A DNA stretch of 64,000 nucleotides from Limnohabitans planktonicus II-D5. GTDB taxonomy: Bacteria > Pseudomonadota > Gammaproteobacteria > Burkholderiales > Burkholderiaceae_C. Both the position numbers and the translations under genes were made by a program. Each line of letters begins with the position of its first letter. Position 1 is the first letter of the stretch. Location of the stretch: positions 28,278 to 92,277 of the forward strand of contig NZ_LFYT02000017.1 of assembly GCF_001270065.2 (NCBI RefSeq), read 5' to 3'. This document shows positions 40,907-49,285 of the stretch, in pieces. The notes below the pieces were generated by a model, which saw only the letters and a program-made list of their open reading frames with translations, was not told the origin of the DNA and searched no databases.

Positions 40907-42427
40907 ATGACCGTGGTGGGCGACGAGGGCCAGATCACCTTGCGTGCGGACGGCGCAGTGCTTGAAGAGGTGGCGGGCATCAACCTCAATGCCTCGGGCG
41001 CAGCCGGTGCCGATGCCGTGGTGTTGGGGCAGGGCGAGCATGTGGCCATCACCGGTGCGGGGGGGGATTCGCTCACAGCGGCCAGCGGCAATTTCACGCT
41101 CATCGCTGACGAGGGACGCATCGGCTTTGATGCTGACGGCGTGGCCATCGACATCCGCACGGTGGATCAAGCGGTGCTGCGTGGCGGCGACGACACTGTG
41201 GTGCTGGGCGATGGCAACGGGGTGGTGATGGGCGGCGAAGGCGCTGACAAAATCACTGCGGGCCTTGGCGAGCACATCGTCCTGGGCGATGCCGGTGTAG
41301 TCCTGGCCACCACCGGCAGGGTGCTGGTGTCGATTGCCACCATCGACACCCACCCCGGCGGCAACGATGTCATCACCTTGGGCCATGGCCGTCACTGGGT
41401 GGCAGGCAGTATCGGTGCCGACCAGGTGGTGGTGGGTGACGGCCCGGCCATTGTCTTTGGCGACGGCGGCAAAACGACCTATGACCAGGCAGGCCTGGCG
41501 GTGTTGGCCGAGTCCACCCGCAATGATGTGGGCGGCAACGACGCCCTGATCGCCGGGGATGGGCCAGGAGTGCTGATCGGCGGCAATGGGGATGATGCGG
41601 TAGACGGCGGTGCAGGCCAAGACGTGGTCTACGGTGATGGCGCCAGGATCACCTGGCTGTCCGGCTTCCTGGTCAAGGCCGAGGGGCTGGATGTCTATCA
41701 GGGGGGCAAGGATTTCATCCGAGGCAGCGCGGGCAACGATTTGCTGGTGGGCGGAGCCGGTCAGGACGTGCTGGACGGCACCCTGGCGGACGACCAGATG
41801 CTGGGCGACTATGGTGGCTTCACCTGGCGCAATGGACGCTACGAATTGGACAAAGTGGCCGTGCCCACCAGTCCAAGTGATTTGATCTCTGCGGTCAATG
41901 AAAGCCTGTATTCCTTGGTGGTGACGCCCTCAGCGCCGAAGACGCAGGACACCTCGTCTGGCGCAGTGACCACGGGTCAGAGTGCTTCGGGCAGCGAGAC
42001 GGGGGCGGGTGGACAGGGTGCTTCGTCAGCCAGCAGTGACGTCGGCAGTGCCCTCTCCGGCAACGGGCTTCGTGCCGGTCAGAACGATCTGGGCCTGTCT
42101 CATCAGGCACCGCAAGCCGGTGAAAACCAGGACCTGAAGGATTTGCTGCAAGGTCAGATGGCGGTCAATGAGGCCAGCGGCAGCGACGGCAGCGGCACTT
42201 CTGTGGCCAGTGTCGCCATGCAGGCAAATCCGGGACATCAGGCCCAAGCCCCGGAACAGCCCCCCCAGACGGTGCGCCGCCGTCCGCAGCAGACGCCAGA
42301 TGAGACCCTGGCCCAGGCGATCCATTGGGCACCGCTGCAGACGCACGAGGGCGACAAGCCAGAAGGGCGCATGACTTACGATCAGAAAGTGACCATTGAA
42401 TGGAGTGTCATGAATGGGCCAGTCTGA
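40139..42427 (+). CDS. C-terminal continuation of the giant protein, shifted frame
   Basis: 762 codons open in the phase that matches the preceding repeats once two bases are removed at 40094-40097. It starts inside a 128-residue repeat (MTVIGDEGLIQLRGDGAVLA), continues through more repeats and RTX-like motifs (GGNGDDAVDGGAGQDVVYGD, GSAGNDLLVGGAGQDVLDGT), then a low-complexity Ser/Gly/Gln-rich linker and a C-terminus ending MTYDQKVTIEWSVMNGPV. It is the natural C-terminal part of the giant protein and not a separate gene. ATG 40139 overlaps the upstream stop (ATGA) only by coincidence of the repeat. If export is C-terminally signalled, as in RTX type I systems, loss of this part would abolish secretion (inference). 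Its own stop overlaps the next gene by 14 nt. Confidence 0.85.
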   Translation: MTVIGDEGLIQLRGDGAVLAQVASTNLTVTDAAWGDTVTLGQGDLAVIGGAGADALSLGQGSTGNSGEVLGDRGTLDYNANGKVVRLESVPSLSEDTTGGNDTLKLGSGTFRVILGAGTDALTGGDGTMTVIGDEGLIQLRGDGAVLAQVASTNLTVTDAAWADTVTLGQGDLAVIGGAGADALSLGQGSTGNSGEVLADRGTLDYNANGKLVRLESVPSLSEDTTGGHDTLKLGSGTFRVILGVGADQMTGADGAMTVVGDEGQITLRADGAVLEEVAGINLNASGAAGADAVVLGQGEHVAITGAGGDSLTAASGNFTLIADEGRIGFDADGVAIDIRTVDQAVLRGGDDTVVLGDGNGVVMGGEGADKITAGLGEHIVLGDAGVVLATTGRVLVSIATIDTHPGGNDVITLGHGRHWVAGSIGADQVVVGDGPAIVFGDGGKTTYDQAGLAVLAESTRNDVGGNDALIAGDGPGVLIGGNGDDAVDGGAGQDVVYGDGARITWLSGFLVKAEGLDVYQGGKDFIRGSAGNDLLVGGAGQDVLDGTLADDQMLGDYGGFTWRNGRYELDKVAVPTSPSDLISAVNESLYSLVVTPSAPKTQDTSSGAVTTGQSASGSETGAGGQGASSASSDVGSALSGNGLRAGQNDLGLSHQAPQAGENQDLKDLLQGQMAVNEASGSDGSGTSVASVAMQANPGHQAQAPEQPPQTVRRRPQQTPDETLAQAIHWAPLQTHEGDKPEGRMTYDQKVTIEWSVMNGPV

Positions 42428-44186
42428 CATGCATGCTTCCTGGGCGCGCCAGCATGGCCAGGCGTGGATTCGCCTGGCCTACCAGGATTTTCCGGCCTCC
42501 TTCAGGCTGATCCTGATCTTGCGCCAGGCTTCGGGCGGTGCCCTGGAGCCGGTGGCCTGGTGCCCGCCCGATGGGGGTGCGCCCGACGCACTGTTGGTCG
42601 AGACGGCCGAACGGTGCCTCAGCGAACAGCAGGAAACCCAGGCCGAATCTGCACAGCGGGAGGCTGCAGCGGTGCCCATCTGGTGCGGGGGGGCGCTGGT
42701 GGGCCTGGTGGCCGCTGACTGTCCCAGCGGTCAAATGGCCGTGCAGGGGGTGCGACTTCGGCGACTGGCACACGAAGCGGCGGGCCACTTGGCGCAGGCC
42801 GTCGATGCGGACAGGGCCCGTTTGCCCGAACTCATGCAGGCCCTGGCGGGCGCCATGAGCCAGGACGATGGCACCGCTGCGGCCGAGACGCTGGTGACCG
42901 AGTTGGCCCTGCTGCTGTCTTGTGAGCGGGTGGCCATCGGTTTTCGTGAAGGCCTGCAAACCGAGGTGACGGCTTTGTCCAACGCGCCGGAGTTTCGCCG
43001 CGAGATGGCCCTGGTGCGTCAGCTGGCCGCTGTGATGGACGAGGCCATCGACCAGGCTGCCGTGTTGCAGTGGCCCGCAGCCGGGTCCGCCGACCCGGTT
43101 TTGGCGCTGCGTGAGCATGCCACCCTGGCGGGTGCGCAGGGTCAGGTGCTCACCGTACCTTTTCAGCTGGACCCCGGTCTGCCGGGGCACAGTGGGGCGC
43201 TGCTGTTCGAGCGTGCAGCCGCACGACCTTTCAGCGCAGAGGACGTGGCAGCCTGTCAGACTGCTGCCGCGCTGGGCGCGCACATCGTGGCCTTGCAGCG
43301 GCGCGCTACCCGGCCCTGGCACAGGCGCTTGCGCGATGCGCTGCAGCGCCAGTTGCAGCAGTTGCGTGCGCCGGGTCACTACGGACACAAGCTGGTGTTT
43401 GCCGTGTTGCTTGTCGCTCTGGTGGTGTTGCCTTTTGCCCAGGCCACCTACCGCATCAGCGCGCGCGCCTCGCTCGAAGGGGTGGTGGTGCGCACCCTGG
43501 CTGCGCCATTCGACGGCTATGTGGAGCAAGCGCGTTTTCGTGCAGGCGACACCGTCAAGGCGGGCACCGAAATCGCGGCCCTGGATCGGCGTGACCTGCG
43601 CCTGGAGCTGATTCGCGCCCAAGGCCAGGTTGAGCAGTACCGAGAGCAGTACAACGATGCCGCCGCCCGCCGCGACCGCGCGCAGATGGCCGTAGCGCAG
43701 GCCCAGCTGGAACAGGCTGCTGCACAGGCACAGCTCACGCAGGACAACCTGACCCGTGCCGTCATCCTGGCACCCTTTGATGGTCTCATCGTCAGTGGCG
43801 ACTTGCACCAGCAACTGGGCGCGGGTGTGCGCCGTGGCCAGACCCTGTTCGAGATGGCACCGCTGGACCGCTACCGCGTGGTGCTGGAGGTGCCCGATGC
43901 CGAAATCGATGAAGTGCGGGTCGGCCAGGCCGGTACGCTGCGCTTGGCCGCCTTGCCCGAGCGGGTGCTGGCGCTCAAGGTGGCTCGGGTCACGCCGGTC
44001 ACCGCTGCGCGTGATGGCGCCACCTATTTTCGGGTCGAGGCCGACCTGGAGGCTGCGGGGCTGCCGCTGCGCCCCGGCATGATCGGCAACGCCCGAATTG
44101 AGGCCGGCACCCAGCCCCTGGGCTGGATCTGGCTGCACCCCTTCCTGGACTGGATGCGTTTGCACCTCGCAGGCGGCTGGTCATGA
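42414..44186 (+). CDS. GAF-like domain fused to HlyD-type membrane-fusion protein
   Basis: A 590-residue protein. The N-terminal cytoplasmic part (1-320) contains a GAF-like domain at about 150-300 (ETLVTELALLLSCERVAIGF, ... SGALLFERAAARPFSAEDVA). A single transmembrane helix follows (HKLVFAVLLVALVVLPFAQA, about 323-342), then a periplasmic adaptor: a biotinyl-lipoyl-like half (GVVVRTLAAPFDGYVEQARF), a coiled coil (about 395-440), the second lipoyl half (ILAPFDGLIVSGDLHQQLGA) and a beta-barrel to the end. Such proteins bridge an inner-membrane component and TolC. A ribosome binding site GGAG lies 8 nt before ATG 42414, inside the end of the giant gene, which indicates coupled translation. The large cytoplasmic sensor-like domain is unusual for HlyD; it could bind a nucleotide or the substrate's N-terminus (inference). 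Confidence 0.88.
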   Translation: MGQSDMHASWARQHGQAWIRLAYQDFPASFRLILILRQASGGALEPVAWCPPDGGAPDALLVETAERCLSEQQETQAESAQREAAAVPIWCGGALVGLVAADCPSGQMAVQGVRLRRLAHEAAGHLAQAVDADRARLPELMQALAGAMSQDDGTAAAETLVTELALLLSCERVAIGFREGLQTEVTALSNAPEFRREMALVRQLAAVMDEAIDQAAVLQWPAAGSADPVLALREHATLAGAQGQVLTVPFQLDPGLPGHSGALLFERAAARPFSAEDVAACQTAAALGAHIVALQRRATRPWHRRLRDALQRQLQQLRAPGHYGHKLVFAVLLVALVVLPFAQATYRISARASLEGVVVRTLAAPFDGYVEQARFRAGDTVKAGTEIAALDRRDLRLELIRAQGQVEQYREQYNDAAARRDRAQMAVAQAQLEQAAAQAQLTQDNLTRAVILAPFDGLIVSGDLHQQLGAGVRRGQTLFEMAPLDRYRVVLEVPDAEIDEVRVGQAGTLRLAALPERVLALKVARVTPVTAARDGATYFRVEADLEAAGLPLRPGMIGNARIEAGTQPLGWIWLHPFLDWMRLHLAGGWS

Positions 44187-46345
44187 GCGCCACGCTCAAC
44201 AGCCCCACCTGGTACCGCGTCGCCTACACCCGGCCCAAGCTGGGCCACAACGTCAGCGTGCAGCGGCAGGTGTTTCGCGGGCGCGTCTGGCATGTGTTGC
44301 AAGACCGCAGCAGCGGGCGCTTTCACCGCTATCCACCCGCGCTGCATGCGGTGCTGGCGCGCATGGACGGCGAGCGCACCGTGCAGCAGATCTGGCTGGC
44401 CGTGCTGGAGCAACTGGGGGCCGATGCGCCCTCGCAGTCGGATGTGATCCGCTTTCTGGCCGACCTGCACCGCACCGATGCCCTGGTCACCGATGCCCGC
44501 CCCAACCACGCGCTGCAGGCCCATCGCAGGCGCGCCAGCTGGCGTCAGCGGCTCAAGCAGCGCCTGGCCAACCCGGTGGCACTGCGCCTGCCGCTTGTCG
44601 ATCCGGATGCCTTTTTGTCGGGCCTGGCGCGGACTTGCTCACCGCTTTTGGGCTGGGTGGGTGCGCTCTTGTGGCTGGCGGTGGTGGGCTGGGGGCTGGC
44701 ACTGACCGTGACCCACTGGTCGCGCCTGGTTCACAACGGCCTGGACCAGGCCTTTGAGCTGGACAACCTGCTGCTGACGTTTTTGGTGTTTCCACTGGTC
44801 AAGGTGCTCCACGAAATCGCCCATGGTGTGATCACCCGCCACTACGGCGGCGAGGTGCACGAGGCCGGGGTGATGCTGCTGCTGTTCGTGCCCGTACCCT
44901 ACATCGAGTGCTCGGCCGCCTCGGCCTTTCCTGAACGCCATCGGCGCATGCTGGTGGGGGCCGCTGGCATCCTGGCCGATCTGTTCATCGGTGCGCTGGC
45001 CCTGATGGTCTGGCTGCAGATGGAGCCGGGCATGGCGCGCAGCCTGTGTTTCAACGTGGTGCTGGTCACCTGGGCCTCCACGCTGTTGTTCAACGGCAAC
45101 CCTTTGCTGCGCTATGACGGGTATTACGTGCTGGCCGACGCATTGGAAATGCCCAACCTGGGCCAGACCGCCAACCGTTACCACGCCTACCTGGCCCAGC
45201 GTTACCTGCTGGGCATGCCCGAGCGCGAGAACCCGGCGCGTGATCGCCGCGAGGCCTGGATTCTGGGCCTTTATGGGGTGGCCGCCTTTGCCTATCGCCT
45301 GGTGCTTGCGCTGGCCATTGCGCTCACGCTGGCCACTTACCTGTTTCAGCTGGGGGTGTTGCTGGCCCTGTGGGTGCTGGTGTCCATGCTGGGCCTTCCG
45401 GCCTGGCGTGTCCTGAAGTTTTTGCTCGATTCCTCACTGCTGGCGACACGCGGTGTGCGCGTGCTGGGCGTGTCGGCCTTGTCGGTGTCGGCCTTGGCCA
45501 TTCTGGTGGCGGGTATTCCGCTGTCCAGCCGTACCGAGCACGACGGCGTGGTCACCGCTTTTGACGCATCGGTGGTGCGTGCACAGGCCGATGGCGTGGT
45601 CGCCGAGCTGGCCGCCCGCCCTGATGAGGCGGTGGCTGCTTCGCAATTGCTGGTGCAGCTGGATAACCCAGAGGCTAGGGCACGTCTGGCGGTGGCCCAG
45701 GGCCAGGTGCTGGAGATGCAGGCCCGCCTGGCCCAGGCACAGGTTCAAGGCCGGGCACAGGCACGTCTTTTGGAGGAGCGCTTGGCGCAGGCCTTGGGCG
45801 AGATGGCCTACTTTGAGCAAGAGGTGGCGCAGCAGCAGGTGCTGAGCCCCTCGGATGGGATTTTTGTGCCCGACCGCACCGCAGACCTGCAAGGCAGCTT
45901 CATCGCCCGTGGCCAGGCCTTGGGCTATGTGCTCAACCCCAAGGACTTGGGTGTGCGGGTGATCGTTTCGCAGCAGGATGCGCGGCGTCTGCTGGAGGCT
46001 GGGGCGCAGGCCGAGACCCGCTCGGTGGTGCGCTCTGTGGAGCGTCCTGGCGAGCGCCTGCTCGCCCGTGTGGTCCGCGCGGTCCCCGCTGCCACCGATG
46101 AGCTGCCCGATGCCGCGCTGAGTGTGCGTGGCGGCGGCACCGTGGGGGTCGATCCCACCCGAACCGACACCATGCGTTCGGTGGAAAAACTCTTCGTTGT
46201 TTACCTGGGTTTTCAGTCTGGGCAGACCGACTTGCCCCGTCCCGGCATGCGGGTGAAGGTGTGGTTGCAGCACGCTGCGCAGCCCCTGGGCGTGGAGTGG
46301 CGTGACTGGGCGCTACGCACCTGGGTGCGGCTGACCGGGCATTGA
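44183..46345 (+). CDS. PqqD-like/M50 site-2-protease/HlyD fusion protein
   Basis: A 720-residue polytopic membrane protein. Residues 1-105 look like a PqqD-type winged-helix peptide-binding domain (FHRYPPALHAVLARMDGERT, VQQIWLAVLEQLG). The central part (150-440) is an M50 intramembrane metalloprotease-like core with HEIAH (210-214) in a hydrophobic helix and the later LLRYDGYYVLAD (Asp near 316) that completes the zinc site. The C-terminal part (455-700) is a HlyD-like hairpin and barrel (TAFDASVVRAQADGVVAELA, VLSPSDGIFVPDRTADLQGS). The start overlaps the previous stop (ATGA). The combination is consistent with a protein that recognises an exported polypeptide, possibly cleaves its leader, and passes it to the adaptor. 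The LEPR-XLL N-terminus is the candidate target (inference). Both zinc motifs are intact. Confidence 0.87.
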   Translation: MSATLNSPTWYRVAYTRPKLGHNVSVQRQVFRGRVWHVLQDRSSGRFHRYPPALHAVLARMDGERTVQQIWLAVLEQLGADAPSQSDVIRFLADLHRTDALVTDARPNHALQAHRRRASWRQRLKQRLANPVALRLPLVDPDAFLSGLARTCSPLLGWVGALLWLAVVGWGLALTVTHWSRLVHNGLDQAFELDNLLLTFLVFPLVKVLHEIAHGVITRHYGGEVHEAGVMLLLFVPVPYIECSAASAFPERHRRMLVGAAGILADLFIGALALMVWLQMEPGMARSLCFNVVLVTWASTLLFNGNPLLRYDGYYVLADALEMPNLGQTANRYHAYLAQRYLLGMPERENPARDRREAWILGLYGVAAFAYRLVLALAIALTLATYLFQLGVLLALWVLVSMLGLPAWRVLKFLLDSSLLATRGVRVLGVSALSVSALAILVAGIPLSSRTEHDGVVTAFDASVVRAQADGVVAELAARPDEAVAASQLLVQLDNPEARARLAVAQGQVLEMQARLAQAQVQGRAQARLLEERLAQALGEMAYFEQEVAQQQVLSPSDGIFVPDRTADLQGSFIARGQALGYVLNPKDLGVRVIVSQQDARRLLEAGAQAETRSVVRSVERPGERLLARVVRAVPAATDELPDAALSVRGGGTVGVDPTRTDTMRSVEKLFVVYLGFQSGQTDLPRPGMRVKVWLQHAAQPLGVEWRDWALRTWVRLTGH

Positions 46346-46358
46346 TCAGGACAGGACC

Positions 46359-48380
46359 ATGGCATTTCACGCAAGCCCTGCTTCCGCCCAGTCCCGTGCG
46401 CCGCTGGGGCTGTACCCGCAGCGAGAGGTGGCCCTTGATGAAGGATGGCTGTCACGGGCGGGCGAATGGCTGCTGGGCCCATGGGTGAGGCGTGCGCAAC
46501 GCGGGTTTGCACGCCCGCAGTGGTTCGCAAGGCAGGTGGCCTCGCAGGCGATGGACGACGCGCTCAACGATTCGCTCGATGTGCAGGCGCTGGCGGCCCT
46601 GGTGCCTGCCCTGCGTGCCCAGTTGCGGCAACACGGGATGACGCCGATGCGGGTCGCACGCAGCTTTGCACTGGTCCAGGCCATGGCCACCAAAGTGCTG
46701 GGCATGACACCTTTTCACACCCAGGTGCAGGCCGCCTGGCTGATGCTGCGGGGCCTGACCGCCGAGATGAACACGGGCGAGGGCAAGACCCTGACGGCCG
46801 CCCTCACTGCGGCCACCGCAGCGCTGGCGGGGCGTCGGGTGCATGTGATCACCGCCAATGACTACCTGGCCCAGCGCGATGCGCAGACCCTGGGCCCGCT
46901 GTACGCCGCGTTGGGGCTGCGCTGCGCAAGCGTCGTGCAAAACCAGTCCAACGAGGAGCGGCGTGCGGGCTGGCAAGCGGACATCACCTATTGCACCCAC
47001 CAGATCGTTGTGTTTGACTACCTGCGCGACCGCATGGCGATGAAGGGTCGCCACCATGAGCTGCAGCTGCAGCTGGCCCGCGCCATGGCACCGGCGGGCG
47101 ATGCGCCCTGGCTGCTGCGGGGCCTGGATTTCGCCATCGTCGATGAGGCCGACAACATCCTCATCGACGAGGCGCGCACGCCGCTGGTGATTTCGGCTGA
47201 AACCAGCTCGGCCACAGATGCGCCCGATCTGCCGACCGCCCAGCAAGCCCTGTGGATGGCCGAATCGATGGAGGCGGGCCAGCACTACCTGGTGGAGATG
47301 CTGCCCACCCGTTCGGTGCGTTTGCTGGCGGCGGGCCGGGCGATGTTGGGCGAGGCGGCGCAGGATTTCGGCGGCGTGTGGCACCTGCCGCTGCGCCGCG
47401 AGGAACTGGTGCACCAGGCGCTCACTGCCATCCATGTGTTCCATCGCGATGAACATTACCTGGTGCGCGATGGCAAGGTGGAGATCATTGACGCGGCCAC
47501 CGGTCGTGTCATGCCCGATCGCACCTGGAGCGAGGGCCTGCACCAGCTGGTGGAGGTCAAGGAAGGTTGCGCCCTCAGTCGGCCGCGTCAGTCGCTGGCG
47601 CGCATCAGTTTTCAGCAGTTCTTTCGGCGCTACCGCCATCTGTGCGGCATGACCGGCACGGCCTCAGAAGTGGCGGGCGAGTTGGGGCGTGTCTACCAGT
47701 TGCCGGTGGCCCGTGTGGCGCCGCTGCACGCTTCGCGCCAGCTGAGCGCGGGGCGGCATGTGCAGGCCAGCGAGGCCGAAAAATGGCAGGCCATCGGTCG
47801 ACGCGTGGCCCATTGGCACGCGCTGGGCAACCCCGTGCTGGTGGGCACGCGCACCCTGGCGGCTTCAGAGGCGCTGGCCCGGGTGCTGTCCGATCTGGGC
47901 TTGCCCTGCACGGTGCTCAACGCCCGTCAGGACCAGCAAGAGGCGCAGATTGTGGCGCAGGCCGGGCAGCTGCGGGCCATCACCATTGCCACCAACATGG
48001 CCGGTCGCGGCACCGACATCACCCTGGGGCCGGGCGTCAAGGCGCTGGGCGGGCTGGTGGTGCTGCTGACCGAGCGCCACGCCAGCGCCCGCATTGACCG
48101 CCAGCTGATGGGGCGTTGTGCCCGTTTTGGTGATCCGGGCATCACCGAGACCTTCATCAGTCTGGACGACGCGCTGTTCGAGCGCTTGCCCGCTGCCATT
48201 CGCGACAGCCTGCAGTGGCTGGGGGCCAAGCGGCCCAGCCTGCTAAAACCTGTGGCCCTGGCCCTGTCCCGTATCCTTCAGCACCTGGATGAGCGGCGCA
48301 GTGCCCGCCAGCGGGTGCGCCTGATGCAGGAAGACCAGCGGCTGCAGCAGTTCCTTGCTTTTTCCGGAGAGATTGAATGA
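46359..48380 (+). CDS. Truncated accessory SecA-like ATPase
   Basis: A 673-residue SecA homologue (housekeeping SecA is about 900). Present: NBD1 with Walker A TGEGKT (139-144), NDYLAQRDA (167-175), DEAD-like VDEADNILIDEARTPLVIS (261-279), a preprotein-crosslinking domain (about 280-400, ending SEGLHQLVEVKEG), MTGTA (431-435), NBD2 with VLVGTRTLAASEALA and TNMAGRGTDI (545-554), and the arginine motif as QLMGRCARFGDPG instead of QLRGRSGRQGDPG. The protein ends about 70 residues later, so the helical scaffold, helical wing, two-helix finger and zinc-binding tail are missing. This is not a random break: the C-terminus has a helical KR-rich end and the stop overlaps the next start (ATGA). It is the only ATPase in the operon, so I infer that it powers export or keeps the giant substrate unfolded. 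Confidence 0.9.
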   Translation: MAFHASPASAQSRAPLGLYPQREVALDEGWLSRAGEWLLGPWVRRAQRGFARPQWFARQVASQAMDDALNDSLDVQALAALVPALRAQLRQHGMTPMRVARSFALVQAMATKVLGMTPFHTQVQAAWLMLRGLTAEMNTGEGKTLTAALTAATAALAGRRVHVITANDYLAQRDAQTLGPLYAALGLRCASVVQNQSNEERRAGWQADITYCTHQIVVFDYLRDRMAMKGRHHELQLQLARAMAPAGDAPWLLRGLDFAIVDEADNILIDEARTPLVISAETSSATDAPDLPTAQQALWMAESMEAGQHYLVEMLPTRSVRLLAAGRAMLGEAAQDFGGVWHLPLRREELVHQALTAIHVFHRDEHYLVRDGKVEIIDAATGRVMPDRTWSEGLHQLVEVKEGCALSRPRQSLARISFQQFFRRYRHLCGMTGTASEVAGELGRVYQLPVARVAPLHASRQLSAGRHVQASEAEKWQAIGRRVAHWHALGNPVLVGTRTLAASEALARVLSDLGLPCTVLNARQDQQEAQIVAQAGQLRAITIATNMAGRGTDITLGPGVKALGGLVVLLTERHASARIDRQLMGRCARFGDPGITETFISLDDALFERLPAAIRDSLQWLGAKRPSLLKPVALALSRILQHLDERRSARQRVRLMQEDQRLQQFLAFSGEIE

Positions 48381-49285
48381 CCCATCCTCACACCACCCCC
48401 TGCCAAAAGACGGCCCCCATGACCCTCTTCATGCGGGGCTCCCGTGTGGCGCTGCTGGCCGCTTGGGGCCTGGCCGGTCTGACCCAGGCGCAAACGCCAG
48501 CCCCCGGTGCTGCGGCTGCGCGACTGACGTCACCACCGCCCTCGGCAGTGCCCGCCAACCGCTTGCCGGACGCCACAGCTTCATGGGGCGTGGGAAACCG
48601 CAACCGGAACATCACCGACGAACTGGAGTGCCTGCTCGAGCCCAATATGGCCGCCTCTTTGGGCACCCAAGTGCCCGGCATCATTGCCGAGGTGCTGGTG
48701 GACCGTGGTGATGTGGTGGCTGCGGGCCAGGTCGTGGCCCGCCTGCAGGCCGGTGCCGAGCAGGCCAGCGTGGAACTCAAGCGCGCCCAGACTGATTACG
48801 GCCAGCGCCGGGTCAAGCGCAATGAGGAACTGGTGGCGCAGCAGCTGCTGTCTGAGAGTGAGCGCGACGAGGTGGAAACCCAGACCCGTCTGGCTGCCAT
48901 CGAACTCAAGCAGCAAGAAGCCGTGCTGGCCCAACGCGTGATACGTGCGCCCTTCAGCGGCGTGGTGGTCGAGCGCATGCTCAATCCCGGCGACCGGGTG
49001 TATGAGGAAAAAATCCTGCGCATCGCCCAGATTGACCCGCTGCGCGTGGAGGTGGTGGTGCCCGCACGCTGGATGGACAAGGTGCACAAGGGCCTGCGCG
49101 CTGAAGTGAACCTGGCACCCCACCACAACGGCAAATACGCCGCCCGTGTGGCTGTGGTGGACCGCGTGGTGGACGCCGCCACCGCCACTGTGGGCGTGCG
49201 TCTTTTGCTGCCCAACCCGCGTTCGGCGATACCGGCAGGCCTGCGCTGCCATGTGCGGTTCCTGTCCGGAGACTTGCGTGACTGA
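48377..49285 (+). CDS. HlyD/RND-type periplasmic adaptor, second copy
   Basis: A 302-residue adaptor with an N-terminal signal sequence (MRGSRVALLAAWGLAGLTQAQ region), a lipoyl half (LEPNMAASLGTQVPGIIAEV, LVDRGDVVAAGQVVARLQAG), a short coiled coil (about 125-185), the second half (VIRAPFSGVVVERMLNPGDR) and a barrel (DPLRVEVVVPARWMDKVHKG). It is soluble and periplasmic in contrast to the transmembrane GAF-HlyD protein, so the system would have two or three adaptor modules including the M50 fusion. ATG 48377 is preceded by GGAGAG and overlaps the SecA-like stop by 4 nt. Similar short adaptors accompany RND pumps, but no RND transporter is nearby. Confidence 0.86.
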   Translation: MTHPHTTPCQKTAPMTLFMRGSRVALLAAWGLAGLTQAQTPAPGAAAARLTSPPPSAVPANRLPDATASWGVGNRNRNITDELECLLEPNMAASLGTQVPGIIAEVLVDRGDVVAAGQVVARLQAGAEQASVELKRAQTDYGQRRVKRNEELVAQQLLSESERDEVETQTRLAAIELKQQEAVLAQRVIRAPFSGVVVERMLNPGDRVYEEKILRIAQIDPLRVEVVVPARWMDKVHKGLRAEVNLAPHHNGKYAARVAVVDRVVDAATATVGVRLLLPNPRSAIPAGLRCHVRFLSGDLRD

